DNA of 41,595 bases from Acidobacteriota bacterium (GTDB lineage: Bacteria; Acidobacteriota; Vicinamibacteria; Vicinamibacterales; UBA2999), in NCBI GenBank assembly GCA_016192845.1, contig JACPTI010000032.1:1-41595 (forward strand), given 5' to 3'. The notes beneath the pieces were generated by a model, which saw only the letters and a list, made by a program, of their open reading frames with translations, did no database searches and was not told the DNA's origin. Positions 1-8,443 of this stretch are shown here, piece by piece. A program made the position numbers and the translations under genes. The stretch's first letter is position 1; every line of letters starts with the position of its first letter.

Positions 1-38
1 AGATCCTCTGAACATCGGGCCGGTCGGAATCACGGGCG

Positions 39-2675
39 TTACGAGTGCGCTCTGGCGCTGCAAAGTCCCTTGTAGTCGCAGTCCTTGCATTTCTTCGGCG
101 CCGGCGCTGGCGGAAGTTCGCTTCGCCGCAGTGCGTCGGCTGCGTTCCTCACGTTCACCTTGACGTCACCGATGAACTCATCGTCCACCGACCTGGGCTT
201 CCGCTTCCGTTCGTCCAGCTCGTACACCTCGACGAAGTCTGGGCGGCGACCCGTCAGCTCACGGTAGCCCAGAGCATACACGTGAAGTTGAGCCTCGGTG
301 ACCTGCTCCGGCTGCACCCGGTCGCTGGATTTGAGATCAACGATGTAGGTCTGATCGGTGTCGATCCGGCGGACCAGGTCGATGCGTCCGTTGACCGTGA
401 TGCCGTCGCCCAGGTTGATCTCGACATTCTTCTCAGAGAACTCGATCTTGTCGAACAGCTCGCGGTTGTCGTGCAGGTAATGCCCGAGTACGCGCTCGGC
501 GGCCGCCTCGAGCTGCGCGCGCAGCGAAGGATAGGCGTAGGGCGTGTGAAGGTGCGTCTTGACCAACCGGCCAACCTCATCGTCTCCTGGGACCTCGCCG
601 CGGATCGCGCGAGCGTGCACCTCGGCCAGGGCGTCATGGAGGGACTTGCCGTATCCCAGCGCCTCGTGAATCGGGGCGTTGAATCCGTAGAGGATTCGCA
701 GTTTGAATTGGTACGGGCACTCGAAGAAGTACTTGAGATCCGAGAACGAGAACACAACGTTCGCGACGCCCGCGCGGGGGCTTGGCGCCAGGCGCTTTCG
801 GCCGGTGTAATCGGACGGCCGCCTCTTCACCCAACTCGACGCGAGGATGTCGGTCCAGAACTCCGAGGCTCGCTGGGCGTGACTGTTGCCCGGCACGGGC
901 CCCCATGTCACGTGCAGAAACTTCTGACTGCGCGTCATGGCCACATAGAACAGGCGACGCTCGTCTTCAATCGTGCCTTCGAAGCGCGCCTGTCCCTTGA
1001 CACCGGCGCGCGGCAGCAGGTGCCACACCGTACGTCCGCCAGGCTTCTTTGAAGGAAACCGATTCTTCAGCAACGCCGGCACGAAAACCACCGGCCACTG
1101 CATGCCCTTGGCCTGATGCACGGTCATGACGCGCACCGCGTCCGGGTTCGCGTACTGATTGTCCTGCCAGCCCTCGGGATACGCGTGTTCAGCACCGTAT
1201 TCAAGGAACTTGGCAAACCCGGCGTACTTCTCCACAGGCTTCGAGTGATAGTGGATCGTCTCTAGAACACGACCTCGCCTCGTCCGCCGGGGACGCGCTC
1301 TTCGCGAAGGCCTGCATCCTCGAGGAACGTCAGAAACAAACGCTGAATCGAATACAGGCCCCAGCGTTTCTGGTCCTCTTCTTCGAGCGACGCCCTTGCG
1401 GCGGCGACATTTGAAATCGCCTTCCTGAGGTGGTCCTGATCGATACCGAGCGCCGATCCCGTCCAGAACCCCTCCAGGACGTGGGCGTCGACACCAGGTC
1501 GGTTCGCCATGAAGTAGAAGATCTGCCGCGCCGCCTCCGCCTCGGCGGTTCCGAACAGGTTCGTCATGCCGTGAATGAGGAACGGAATGCCGGCCGCTTT
1601 CAAGGCATCAACGATCGGCTCCCCGTTCGCCTTCACGCTCCGCAGCAGGATGGCCATGTCGGACCATGAGATGCCCCGTTCTCCGCCGTCGCTTCTGATG
1701 GCAATTCCCCGGAGCGCGCGGGCTGTATCGGCGACGTACTTCGCCTCCTCCACCGCGGAGCTGAATGACAGCGCGACGAGGTCGCCGACTTCGTACGCCT
1801 GGGCGTCCGTCGGCTTCATAGCCTTCGGAAGCCGCGCACTGTTCATCTCGATGAAGGCACGGGCTGTTTCCACGACGCCCTGGCTCGAACGGAAGTTCTC
1901 TTCGAGCGGCATTTGCGTGACGCCGGGATAGCGATTTTCGAATGTCAGGATGTTTGTGACGTCGCTGCCGCGCCACTGGTAGATGGTCTGGTCGTCGTCT
2001 CCGACCACGCACACGGTGGCGCCAAGATCGTGAAACAGCCAGACGATGGCCTCCTGGATCGGGTTGACGTCCTGGTAGTCGTCAACGATGACATAGGGCC
2101 CGCGTGCCTTGAGGCGTGTCGTTGATGAGTTGGCGGTACTTTTCCAGGCCGTCGACGATCGAGCAGCCTGCAAGGGCTTCGTCGTCGGTGTCGGCTTCCC
2201 GGAGAATCGAAAGAGCGGACAGATAGTGGAACGTATCGACATAACGCCTCAGAGGCTGACCACGGAGATCCTTGGAGGTCGTGAGACCGCTCTTCAGCGA
2301 GTGTCGGTCGACGAAGAGACTCTGCTGGACCTCGTTCAGAACCTCGAACTTCAGGTACTGCGGGACTTCGCTCTTCAGGAGTTCCAGGCAGAAGGCGTGA
2401 ATCGTGCCGACGAACATTTCCGCGAGACCGGTTACCTCGCCGTAGGCCTCGCGGCAGCGCGTCACGACGCGTTCCTTGAGCTCACCCGCCGCCTTATCCG
2501 TAAAGGTGAAGGCGACGATGTTCGCTGGCTCGAGTTTGTGTTCCCCGGCCGGATCCAGGAGGTGCACGACGCGGCGCGCCACAACCTCCGTCTTGCCGGA
2601 GCCGGCGCAAGCGATGAGTTGAAGGTTGCCGTCTCCGTGCTCGACAGCCTGCCGTTGTTGGTGCGTCAGCTTCAT
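39..2675 (-). pseudogene. UvrD/PcrA-like helicase with C-terminal Fe-S PD-(D/E)XK nuclease, broken by two deletions
   Basis: Three successive leftward reading frames together make one superfamily I DNA helicase. The first piece (2675 to about 2110) has the Walker A motif ACAGSGKTEVV and the GTIHAF motif. The second (about 2120 to 1262) has the Walker B-type IVDDYQDVNP, then GDDDQTIYQWRG and EENFRSS. The third (about 1258 to 39) has VMTVHQAKGMQWP and FYVAMTRS, followed by a nuclease-like domain (GRIDLVRR, YIVDLKSS) framed by the cysteines of FECPYQF and CKDCDYKGLC. These resemble the Fe-S nuclease domains of AddB and Cas4. At both joints the reading frame shifts, and family conservation suggests missing codons rather than single-base slips: after KYRQLIND, and after EVVF, where a TAG falls. 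As read, the gene cannot make the full protein. It would be a recombination or repair (or defence) helicase-nuclease. The family call is firm; the cause of the breaks is open. Confidence 0.8.
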
Positions 2676-2806
2676 CGATCTACGAGCGTCGAGGATAGAC
2701 CATATTGCCCGGCCCCAGGCAATCCGTGCCCGACATCATCGGGGCTCAGGTGACCAAGGCCATGGTGGTGACCGGCGTGTCGATCGGAGGGTGAGGGCTC
2801 GACCCG

Positions 2807-2992
2807 CTCGCTTCGTTGGGCGACGACCGTGTCGGTGCTCGCGGCGGGCCGCGCCGGTAGATAGCTGGCCGCGAGCGTGACCACGAGGAGCGCTGCGGCG
2901 ATCGCCGAGACGGTCGGCAGATTGGTTGGGGCCACGCCGAAGAGCAGGCTCTCGCTCGCGTGGGTCATGCCGAGCGCGGCGCATACGGCCTC
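2807..2992 (-). pseudogene. C-terminal remnant of a MacB/FtsX-type (ADOP) permease
   Basis: The leftward frame reads SESLLFGVAPT, a hydrophobic run (SAIAAALLVVTLAASY) and LPARPAAS followed by VVAQRSE. This matches the end of acidobacterial duplicated orphan permeases, where ESLLFGV, a last transmembrane helix and LPARRAA..PL.ALR are characteristic. Only about 60 residues remain: there is no upstream periplasmic domain and no usual stop after the RSE position, so the frame runs on without sense. The piece lies between the broken helicase and the PQQ dehydrogenase. Recognition is by recalled family pattern only. Confidence 0.6.
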
Positions 2993-3016
2993 CTGTGGAG
3001 CGCGGACCGAGAGCCG

Positions 3017-5044
3017 TCACGGCAACCGGAGCGCGGCGAGCGACCCCGGATGGTTGCGACCCATGATCTGAACGACGATGTACTGGTTGCCTTCGTGCAG
3101 GTAGGTCATGATCCCGTATTGCCCGGGCGCCGGCAGCTTCACGGTGCCGAGGCGCTTGCCTGTTTTCTTGTCCAGCGCGTGGAGCACGGAGTCGGTGCCG
3201 CCCGGCGCCGTGATGAGCAGTGTCTTCGTCGCCAGGATCACCGGGTGACTCTGCTGCCCGGTATTCGGAATGTTCAGCCCCTTCAGCGCCGGATGGTTCC
3301 GAATGTTCTCCGGCGTGTCGCCGTTGGGGATCGCCCAGAGGTGCTCGCCGGTGTTCATGTCGATCGCGACAATCCGGCTGTACGGCGGCTTCCAGATCGG
3401 CAGCCCCTGCGGCCCGCGCAGGTCGCCGCGGTTGGCCACCACCCACCGCGACAGCGTCTTCCCCGTCGTCTTCGGGTCGTCCGGCTCATCCATCTGATGG
3501 CCGGGCACCAGGTTCTCGGCGCGGCACGACCGCTCGGTGCCGACGTACACGATGCCCGTCTCGGGGTCGGCGACCGTCGGCGAGTAGATGTTGCTCGCCC
3601 CCGACGGGCAGCTCACGAACGAGCGCAGGCCGGACGGATGCCCTACCTGGATCGGCGGATTGAAGAGCGGGCCCACCTTGTAGTTCTTGATGATCGCGAG
3701 CGCTTCCTGCCGCAGCTCGGGGGTGAAGTCGATGAGGTTCTCCTCGCTCAGCTCCTGGATCTCGAACGCGGCCGGCTTCGTTGGAAACGGCTGCGTCGGC
3801 GACAGCTTCTCGCCCGGCAGATCCGACTGCGCGACGGGGCGCTCGACGATCGGCCAGATCGGCTCGCCGGTCTGCCGGTTGAACACGTACGCGAAGCCCT
3901 GCTTGGTGGTCTCCACCAGAATCGGCGTCCGGCGGCCGTTGACGTTCACGTCCAGCAGGAGCGGCGCGTTCGGATTGTCGAAGTTCCAGATGTCGTGGTG
4001 GACGGTCTGGAAGTGCCACACGCGCTTGCCGGTCTTGACGTCGAGCGCCAGGATGCTCGTGCCAAAGAGGGTGGCGCCCGGGCGGAAGCCACCGAAGAAA
4101 TCAATGGTCGGCGGGTTGGTCGGAACGTAGACGAGCCCGCGTCCCGGATCGGCCGACATCGGCGCCCAGGACGAGACGTCGCCGGCGGTCTTCCACGCGT
4201 CGTTCTCCCACGTCTCGTGGCCGAACTCGCCGGGCCGCGGGATGACGTGGAACTTCCAGATGTGTTTTCCGGTCCGCGCGTCGTACGCCAGGATGTCGCC
4301 CGGGATGTTCTCGATGCGCGTCTGGTAGTACCCCTGCTCGTGCACGTTCCCCACCACGACGACGCCGTTGACGACGATCGGCGGTGAGGAGGTGGAGAGG
4401 TTGCCGAGCTCGCGCGGGATGCCCTTCTCGGCGTCGTACTTCAAGCCGGATTTCGTCCACGGTTCCCAGTCGCGCACCAGGTCCGGCAACAGGTCGACGA
4501 CTCCGCTCCGCGGGAAGCCGCGAACCGGCACGGGCGCGCCCCAGTTCTCGAGGTGCTCGCCGGTTTTGGCGTCGATGGCGTGCAGGAAGAACGCCGGCGA
4601 CGTGTAGAAGATGACGCCGCGGCCGTTCACCTCGCCGTAGGCGACGCCTTTGCCGTAGTTGTTCCGCATGCCCCGCGCGTAGCGCGTCGTGTGCGGCTCA
4701 CGGTAGCTCCAGAGCGTCTCGCCGGTAGCGGGATCGATGGCTGCGACGGTCCGCCGCGCACCCGCTACGGTGTAGAGCATGCCGTCCACATAGAGGGGCG
4801 TCGAGCGGAAGAGGTAATCGACCGCCGGGCCGAAGTTGTCGCCCCGCCACACCCACGCGACCTGGAGCTTCTCGAAGTTGGCGGCGTTGATCTGGTCGAG
4901 CGGCGAGTAGCGCGTGTGCGACGCGTCGCCGCCGATGTACCGCCATTCGCCGATCGGACTCTTCCGTTCCTGCGCGACGGTCGCCAGCGCGCCGGCAAGC
5001 ACGGTCACCGCACACGTCAGGCCCACCAGGGCTCGTGCCTTCAT
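3017..5044 (-). CDS. PQQ-dependent dehydrogenase (quinoprotein, glucose/alcohol type), exported
   Basis: The 675-residue protein starts with a signal peptide (residues 1 to about 24, ending ATVAQ). It continues as the eight-bladed propeller of PQQ dehydrogenases: EWRYIGGDASHTRYSPLDQI at the mature N-terminus, then repeated W-type docking motifs such as AIDPATGETLWSY, AYDARTGKHIWKF, ALDVKTGKRVWHF and AIDMNTGEHLWAI. It should oxidise a sugar or alcohol in the periplasm and pass electrons to the respiratory chain. No CxxCH heme motif is present, so it is not a quinohemoprotein; the electron acceptor may be a separate cytochrome or quinone. The start ATG at 5044 is supported by the signal peptide, and a TATAAT lies about 24 bases upstream. 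The exact substrate cannot be told from sequence alone. Confidence 0.88.
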   Translation of the reverse strand: MKARALVGLTCAVTVLAGALATVAQERKSPIGEWRYIGGDASHTRYSPLDQINAANFEKLQVAWVWRGDNFGPAVDYLFRSTPLYVDGMLYTVAGARRTVAAIDPATGETLWSYREPHTTRYARGMRNNYGKGVAYGEVNGRGVIFYTSPAFFLHAIDAKTGEHLENWGAPVPVRGFPRSGVVDLLPDLVRDWEPWTKSGLKYDAEKGIPRELGNLSTSSPPIVVNGVVVVGNVHEQGYYQTRIENIPGDILAYDARTGKHIWKFHVIPRPGEFGHETWENDAWKTAGDVSSWAPMSADPGRGLVYVPTNPPTIDFFGGFRPGATLFGTSILALDVKTGKRVWHFQTVHHDIWNFDNPNAPLLLDVNVNGRRTPILVETTKQGFAYVFNRQTGEPIWPIVERPVAQSDLPGEKLSPTQPFPTKPAAFEIQELSEENLIDFTPELRQEALAIIKNYKVGPLFNPPIQVGHPSGLRSFVSCPSGASNIYSPTVADPETGIVYVGTERSCRAENLVPGHQMDEPDDPKTTGKTLSRWVVANRGDLRGPQGLPIWKPPYSRIVAIDMNTGEHLWAIPNGDTPENIRNHPALKGLNIPNTGQQSHPVILATKTLLITAPGGTDSVLHALDKKTGKRLGTVKLPAPGQYGIMTYLHEGNQYIVVQIMGRNHPGSLAALRLP

Positions 5045-5067
5045 CGTCTGGCCCTCCCGACGGCGGG

Positions 5068-5073
5068 ATTATA
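5068..5073 (-). promoter_or_regulatory. -10 box for the PQQ dehydrogenase
   Basis: On the minus strand this reads TATAAT within an otherwise GC-rich divergent spacer, 23 bases before the ATG. No good -35 hexamer is visible at the expected distance. A very similar context (ATATAATCCGCC against TATATAATCCCGCC) precedes the leftward gene starting at 10660. Confidence 0.45.
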
Positions 5074-5111
5074 TAGTTGCCAGGCCATCTTGAGGCCTGA
5101 GGAGGGACGGG

Positions 5112-5900
5112 ATGCGCATACTGACTTTCGGCGTCGTCCTCGTGAGCGTCGTTGCGGTTTCGGCCGCGGACCGGTATCCCGCCGCCTCCGGCGGCGACAT
5201 CCTGATCACGCCGATTCTCCACTCGAGCGTGCAGCTGGAACATGCCGGTGTCGTCATTCAGGTCGACCCCTGGAGCGCGGGCGACCTCGCCGCGGCCAGG
5301 CCGGCGGACCTCATTCTCATCACCGACACCCCGGCGCACCATCTCGACGTCGCGGCCATCAAGCGACTGCGGAAGCCCGGCGCCCCGGTCGTGATCCCGG
5401 CGAGCGCGAAGACGCAGGTGCCGGACGGAATCGTGCTGGCCAATGGCCGGTCACGGACCTTCGGCGGTGTTCGCATCGACTCGATTGCCGCCTACGACCT
5501 GACCCCCGGCGCGCCCGAGCACCCCAAGGGCGAAGCCAACGGCTACCTCGTCTCGCTCGGCGGCCGCCGCATCTACTTCGCCGGCGTGACCCAGTGCGTG
5601 CCGGAGCTGACGGCGTTGCGCGACATCGACGTGGCGTTCATGCCGATGAACATCCCACCGAATCGGATGTCGCCGGCCGAGGCGGCCGACTGCGTCAAGG
5701 CGCTGCGGCCGAAGGCGGTCTACACGTATCACTACGACCAGGATTACGTGGCGCTCCTCGGGAATCCGCAGGCGACGCTGCGCGGGATTCCGGGCGGCCT
5801 CACCGTCGCCGAGAGCCTGCAGGCGTTCCGCGACGCCCTCCGCGGGCAGCCAATCGAGGTGCGCAGCGCGAACTGGTATCCAGAGCGGCGGGCGAGGTAG
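5112..5900 (+). CDS. Exported metallo-beta-lactamase-fold protein (UlaG/UPF0173-like) with altered metal site
   Basis: The 262-residue protein begins with a signal peptide (residues 1 to about 19) and has a strong Shine-Dalgarno (GAGGAGGGACGGG just before the ATG). Its body follows the UlaG-like MBL pattern: HSSVQLEHAG, a VDPWS turn, LILIT at 67-71, then GYLVSLGGRRIYFAG and TYHYDQ near 205-210. The metal-binding HxHxDH block is changed: residues 72-79 read D-T-P-A-H-H-L-D, where working relatives have a His at 74's place and Asp-His after it. The aGDT aspartate is replaced by Val159. His137 and His207 remain. It may have lost hydrolase activity and bind a ligand, or use a rearranged site. It is divergent from the PQQ dehydrogenase gene. 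Confidence 0.72.
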   Translation: MRILTFGVVLVSVVAVSAADRYPAASGGDILITPILHSSVQLEHAGVVIQVDPWSAGDLAAARPADLILITDTPAHHLDVAAIKRLRKPGAPVVIPASAKTQVPDGIVLANGRSRTFGGVRIDSIAAYDLTPGAPEHPKGEANGYLVSLGGRRIYFAGVTQCVPELTALRDIDVAFMPMNIPPNRMSPAEAADCVKALRPKAVYTYHYDQDYVALLGNPQATLRGIPGGLTVAESLQAFRDALRGQPIEVRSANWYPERRAR

Positions 5901-6511
5901 CCGTTCGCGCGGGGCTGAGTGCTGATAAGTGCCGATTTCACGTTGCTCAGGCGCTCGGTCGACGCGCGGCGCCGGGCATCTCGCGCCGCGTCGCCGCTCG
6001 CCAACGCCGGAAAACGCTCGGACGGCTACCCCCGACCGCGTGACGCTCGGGTCGCGCCCCGTGCGTTCGCCTACGGGCGAACGCCGCTGTGTCCAGCCGT
6101 CACAACCAGCTGCGATTCGTGACGGCGCTCAACCTCGCCGATCCCCTGAGCCGCCTCGCGTTTTCACCACGACCGCGGGTCGGCGTGGCTCGAAGGCGAC
6201 GCGGCGCGAGACGCCCGCCGCCGCGGGCGCCCCTCGGCCCGGCGGCCGTTCGACGCCCGGCGCCGCACCGCGCAGCCGGAAATCGAGCCGGACCGCTTGA
6301 ACGCCGCGCGTGCGGGCCGCGTGATCGCACGATCGCAGATGGGTCGAATTACCTTAGGCGGTGCTTGCCACGCTGGCAGGCATTCGAATCGGGTACTACG
6401 CGCGGCGAGAGCGGCAGAACATGAGGTCCGGCCGATTTCCCGCCGGGCGGAGCCGGCCGTCGGCCGAGGGGCGGCGGCGGCGGCGGGCGGGCGAGCAACT
6501 CGAAAAATACT
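5901..6511. other. Long intergenic stretch without a recognisable gene
   Basis: About 610 bases lie between two convergent genes. Open frames here are low-complexity arginine/alanine translations typical of GC-rich non-coding DNA, with no domain pattern. The stretch holds a strong hairpin at 6064-6083 and a run of CGG/CGGG units around 6473-6491. I see no tRNA or other known RNA. Confidence 0.6.
6064..6083. other. Perfect 8-bp hairpin with a UNCG-type loop
   Basis: CGTTCGCC at 6064-6071 pairs perfectly with GGCGAACG at 6076-6083 around the four bases TACG, giving C(UACG)G in RNA read rightward. This is an exceptionally stable tetraloop class. It lies inside a gene-free stretch downstream of both convergent neighbours but has no T run, so its role is unclear. 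Confidence 0.5.
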
Positions 6512-7822
6512 CTAGTTGAGCGGCGCGATCCCCATCCAGAAGAGGAGCCGCCCCGCGTCCGGCTGTGTGTCCACCTCGTACGTGCGCGCGAAGGTCAACC
6601 TGCCGTCCCCGCCGATCCTGAACACCGACAGACCGGCGGGCACGGTGCGAACGCGGCTCCCGTCCCGCACGGCCAGCGGATTCTGGTTGCCGACGACGAG
6701 AACCCGGCCGCCGGCGTCGAGCGCGAAGGTGCGCGGCTGAAAGCCGCGCGTGTCGACCGTCTGGATCAACGTCGGCTCGCCGCTGGTCTGATCGATCGCG
6801 AACACCGCAATCGTGTTCTCGCCGCCGGCGGACACGCGTGTGCCCTGAAATTCCGTCGTGGCGCTGGCGCGATTGCCGACGTAGACGAAGCGGCCGTTGG
6901 GATGGACGTGGATGGTGCTGGTGGTCTGCCCCGGCCGGACATTCCCTGGCTCGGCCAGGGTCGTCTTCACGAACAGCGGAGCCGGCGAGAGCGATTCATT
7001 GACGATGCCGAAGACGGCGACCTCGTTTTGCCGCTCGAGCGTCAGATAGGCCCACGGGTGCGACGGATGGAAGTCGATGTGCCGCGCCTGAAAGCCGTAG
7101 CCGCGGCCCGGGGCAATGGACGCGCGATTGGTCAACATCGCGTCCGAGTACGCAAACACCTTCAGGGCGCCGGGATCCTCAGGCGTCGTCGCCGTCGGCG
7201 CGTTGCCGCGCGTGACGAGCACGACGGCGCGGTTCGACGGCAGCACGCGTACGTGATGCGCGTAGATGCCGCGATCGAGCGAGGCCGGCTGCTCCACTTC
7301 CGCGCCGATGGTCCCGTCGGGCCGCAGGCGGTGGACTGTCACACCGCTCGGCAGGTTGTACGCCACCAGCACGTGCCCGCCGTCGACGTCGGTCGTCAGA
7401 TGAATGGGCCGCGCGCGGAGCGGTGCGGACGGACCGTGGGGCGTGAGCGCGCCGGAGGCCGCGTCGACGCGGAACGCCGTCAGGCCGTGACGGGGTGCCT
7501 CGCCGGGCGCACCACTCAGGGCGCCGTAGCTGGCGCCGGTGGTGCTCCAGCCAATATAGAGATAACGGCGCGACGGGTGCGGCGCCGCTTCCTGGACGTT
7601 GGCAGGCAGCGTCACGCTGCCACGCTTGGTCAGGGTCGCGCGCTCGACGTCGATGTCGTACTGTGTCAGCTCCGCGCCAAGCGCGGCATACACTATGGCC
7701 TTCGCGGCCGACGCTGGGTGTGTCTGTGCGTCTGAGATCGCCGCGAACAGCCCGGCGGCAAGGCCCAGGGCGACGCACGGGATCACGATCGAGCGGCGCA
7801 CGATCGTCGGTTCACGTTGCAT
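6512..7822 (-). CDS. Exported lactonase-family seven-bladed propeller (6-phosphogluconolactonase-like)
   Basis: I chose the ATG at 7822 (MQREPTIVRRS), giving 436 residues. It leads directly into a signal peptide (VIPCVALGLAAGLFAAI), whereas the longer frame adds an unlikely leader. The body has the repeating pattern of the YbhE/lactonase propeller: YDIDVERATLTKRG, HPSRRYLYIGW, FRVDAASGALTPHG, HPSHPWAYLTLERQNEV, HPNGRFVYVGNRA and FAIDQTSGEPTLI. Known relatives hydrolyse 6-phosphogluconolactone or other lactones. A periplasmic copy next to a PQQ sugar dehydrogenase could open the lactone that enzyme forms, but this is inference. It is divergent from the cytochrome c gene with only 28 bases between start codons, so promoters must overlap coding sequence or be very compact. 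Confidence 0.78.
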   Translation of the reverse strand: MQREPTIVRRSIVIPCVALGLAAGLFAAISDAQTHPASAAKAIVYAALGAELTQYDIDVERATLTKRGSVTLPANVQEAAPHPSRRYLYIGWSTTGASYGALSGAPGEAPRHGLTAFRVDAASGALTPHGPSAPLRARPIHLTTDVDGGHVLVAYNLPSGVTVHRLRPDGTIGAEVEQPASLDRGIYAHHVRVLPSNRAVVLVTRGNAPTATTPEDPGALKVFAYSDAMLTNRASIAPGRGYGFQARHIDFHPSHPWAYLTLERQNEVAVFGIVNESLSPAPLFVKTTLAEPGNVRPGQTTSTIHVHPNGRFVYVGNRASATTEFQGTRVSAGGENTIAVFAIDQTSGEPTLIQTVDTRGFQPRTFALDAGGRVLVVGNQNPLAVRDGSRVRTVPAGLSVFRIGGDGRLTFARTYEVDTQPDAGRLLFWMGIAPLN

Positions 7823-7850
7823 AATTGGCTTTTCCAACAAGGAGACAACG

Positions 7851-8408
7851 ATGAAATCGCAGCTCGCCGGCGCCGCGGTTCTGTGGCTCGCCGCATCCGT
7901 CGCTCTCGCGCAGAGCGTGGTACAGCCGACCGGCATTGCCCCACGCTTTCCCACGGCCTACAAGGAGCTGGCACAGCAGGCCCAGCCGCCGTCGAACAAC
8001 TGGCTGCTCGACGCGAACGACGACACCGAGCGCTTCCGCCGCTTGCAGCTCGTTGCCGGTGGCACCGACATTCCCATGTGGGAGATCGCACAGCGGTACG
8101 AGGAGCTGTACGTCGCGATCCAGAACAACAACTGGGAGATGGGCGTGTATCACTGGGAGAAGGTGCGGGATCGCATGAACACCGCGGGCATGAAGCGGCC
8201 GGCTCGAACGCAGAACATCGAGCGCCTGTTCCTCGACAACGGCGTGTGGACGTCGATGCACGACGCGCTGACGTCACGGGACGCAGACAGGATGCGCAAG
8301 CAGTTTCTGGCCGTTCGCCAGGCGTGCATGGCATGCCACGTGGCCGAGCGAGTGGCCTTTCTCAACGACAGCTCCGTGTTCGCGAGAACGGCGGCGTTCC
8401 CTCGCTGA
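7851..8408 (+). CDS. Small exported single-heme cytochrome c (cytochrome c'-like)
   Basis: The 185-residue product has a signal peptide (residues 1 to about 20, ending ASVALAQ) and a mostly helical body with one heme motif, CMACH, near residue 162. A C-terminal CxxCH after three amphipathic helices fits the four-helix cytochrome c' plan. The ATG at 7851 follows a clear Shine-Dalgarno (AAGGAGACAACG). Possible roles are electron transfer in the periplasm or gas (NO) binding. It sits between two propeller proteins, one of which has its own heme motif, so a shared electron-transfer role is plausible. The subfamily assignment is tentative. Confidence 0.7.
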   Translation: MKSQLAGAAVLWLAASVALAQSVVQPTGIAPRFPTAYKELAQQAQPPSNNWLLDANDDTERFRRLQLVAGGTDIPMWEIAQRYEELYVAIQNNNWEMGVYHWEKVRDRMNTAGMKRPARTQNIERLFLDNGVWTSMHDALTSRDADRMRKQFLAVRQACMACHVAERVAFLNDSSVFARTAAFPR

Positions 8409-8443
8409 CCACGTCGCCGGCCCGACTCTCTGGTCGCAGCCGC

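Noticed and set aside
2960..4387. Large rightward frame opposite the PQQ dehydrogenase
   Set aside because: Arginine/valine-rich antisense translation with no domain pattern.
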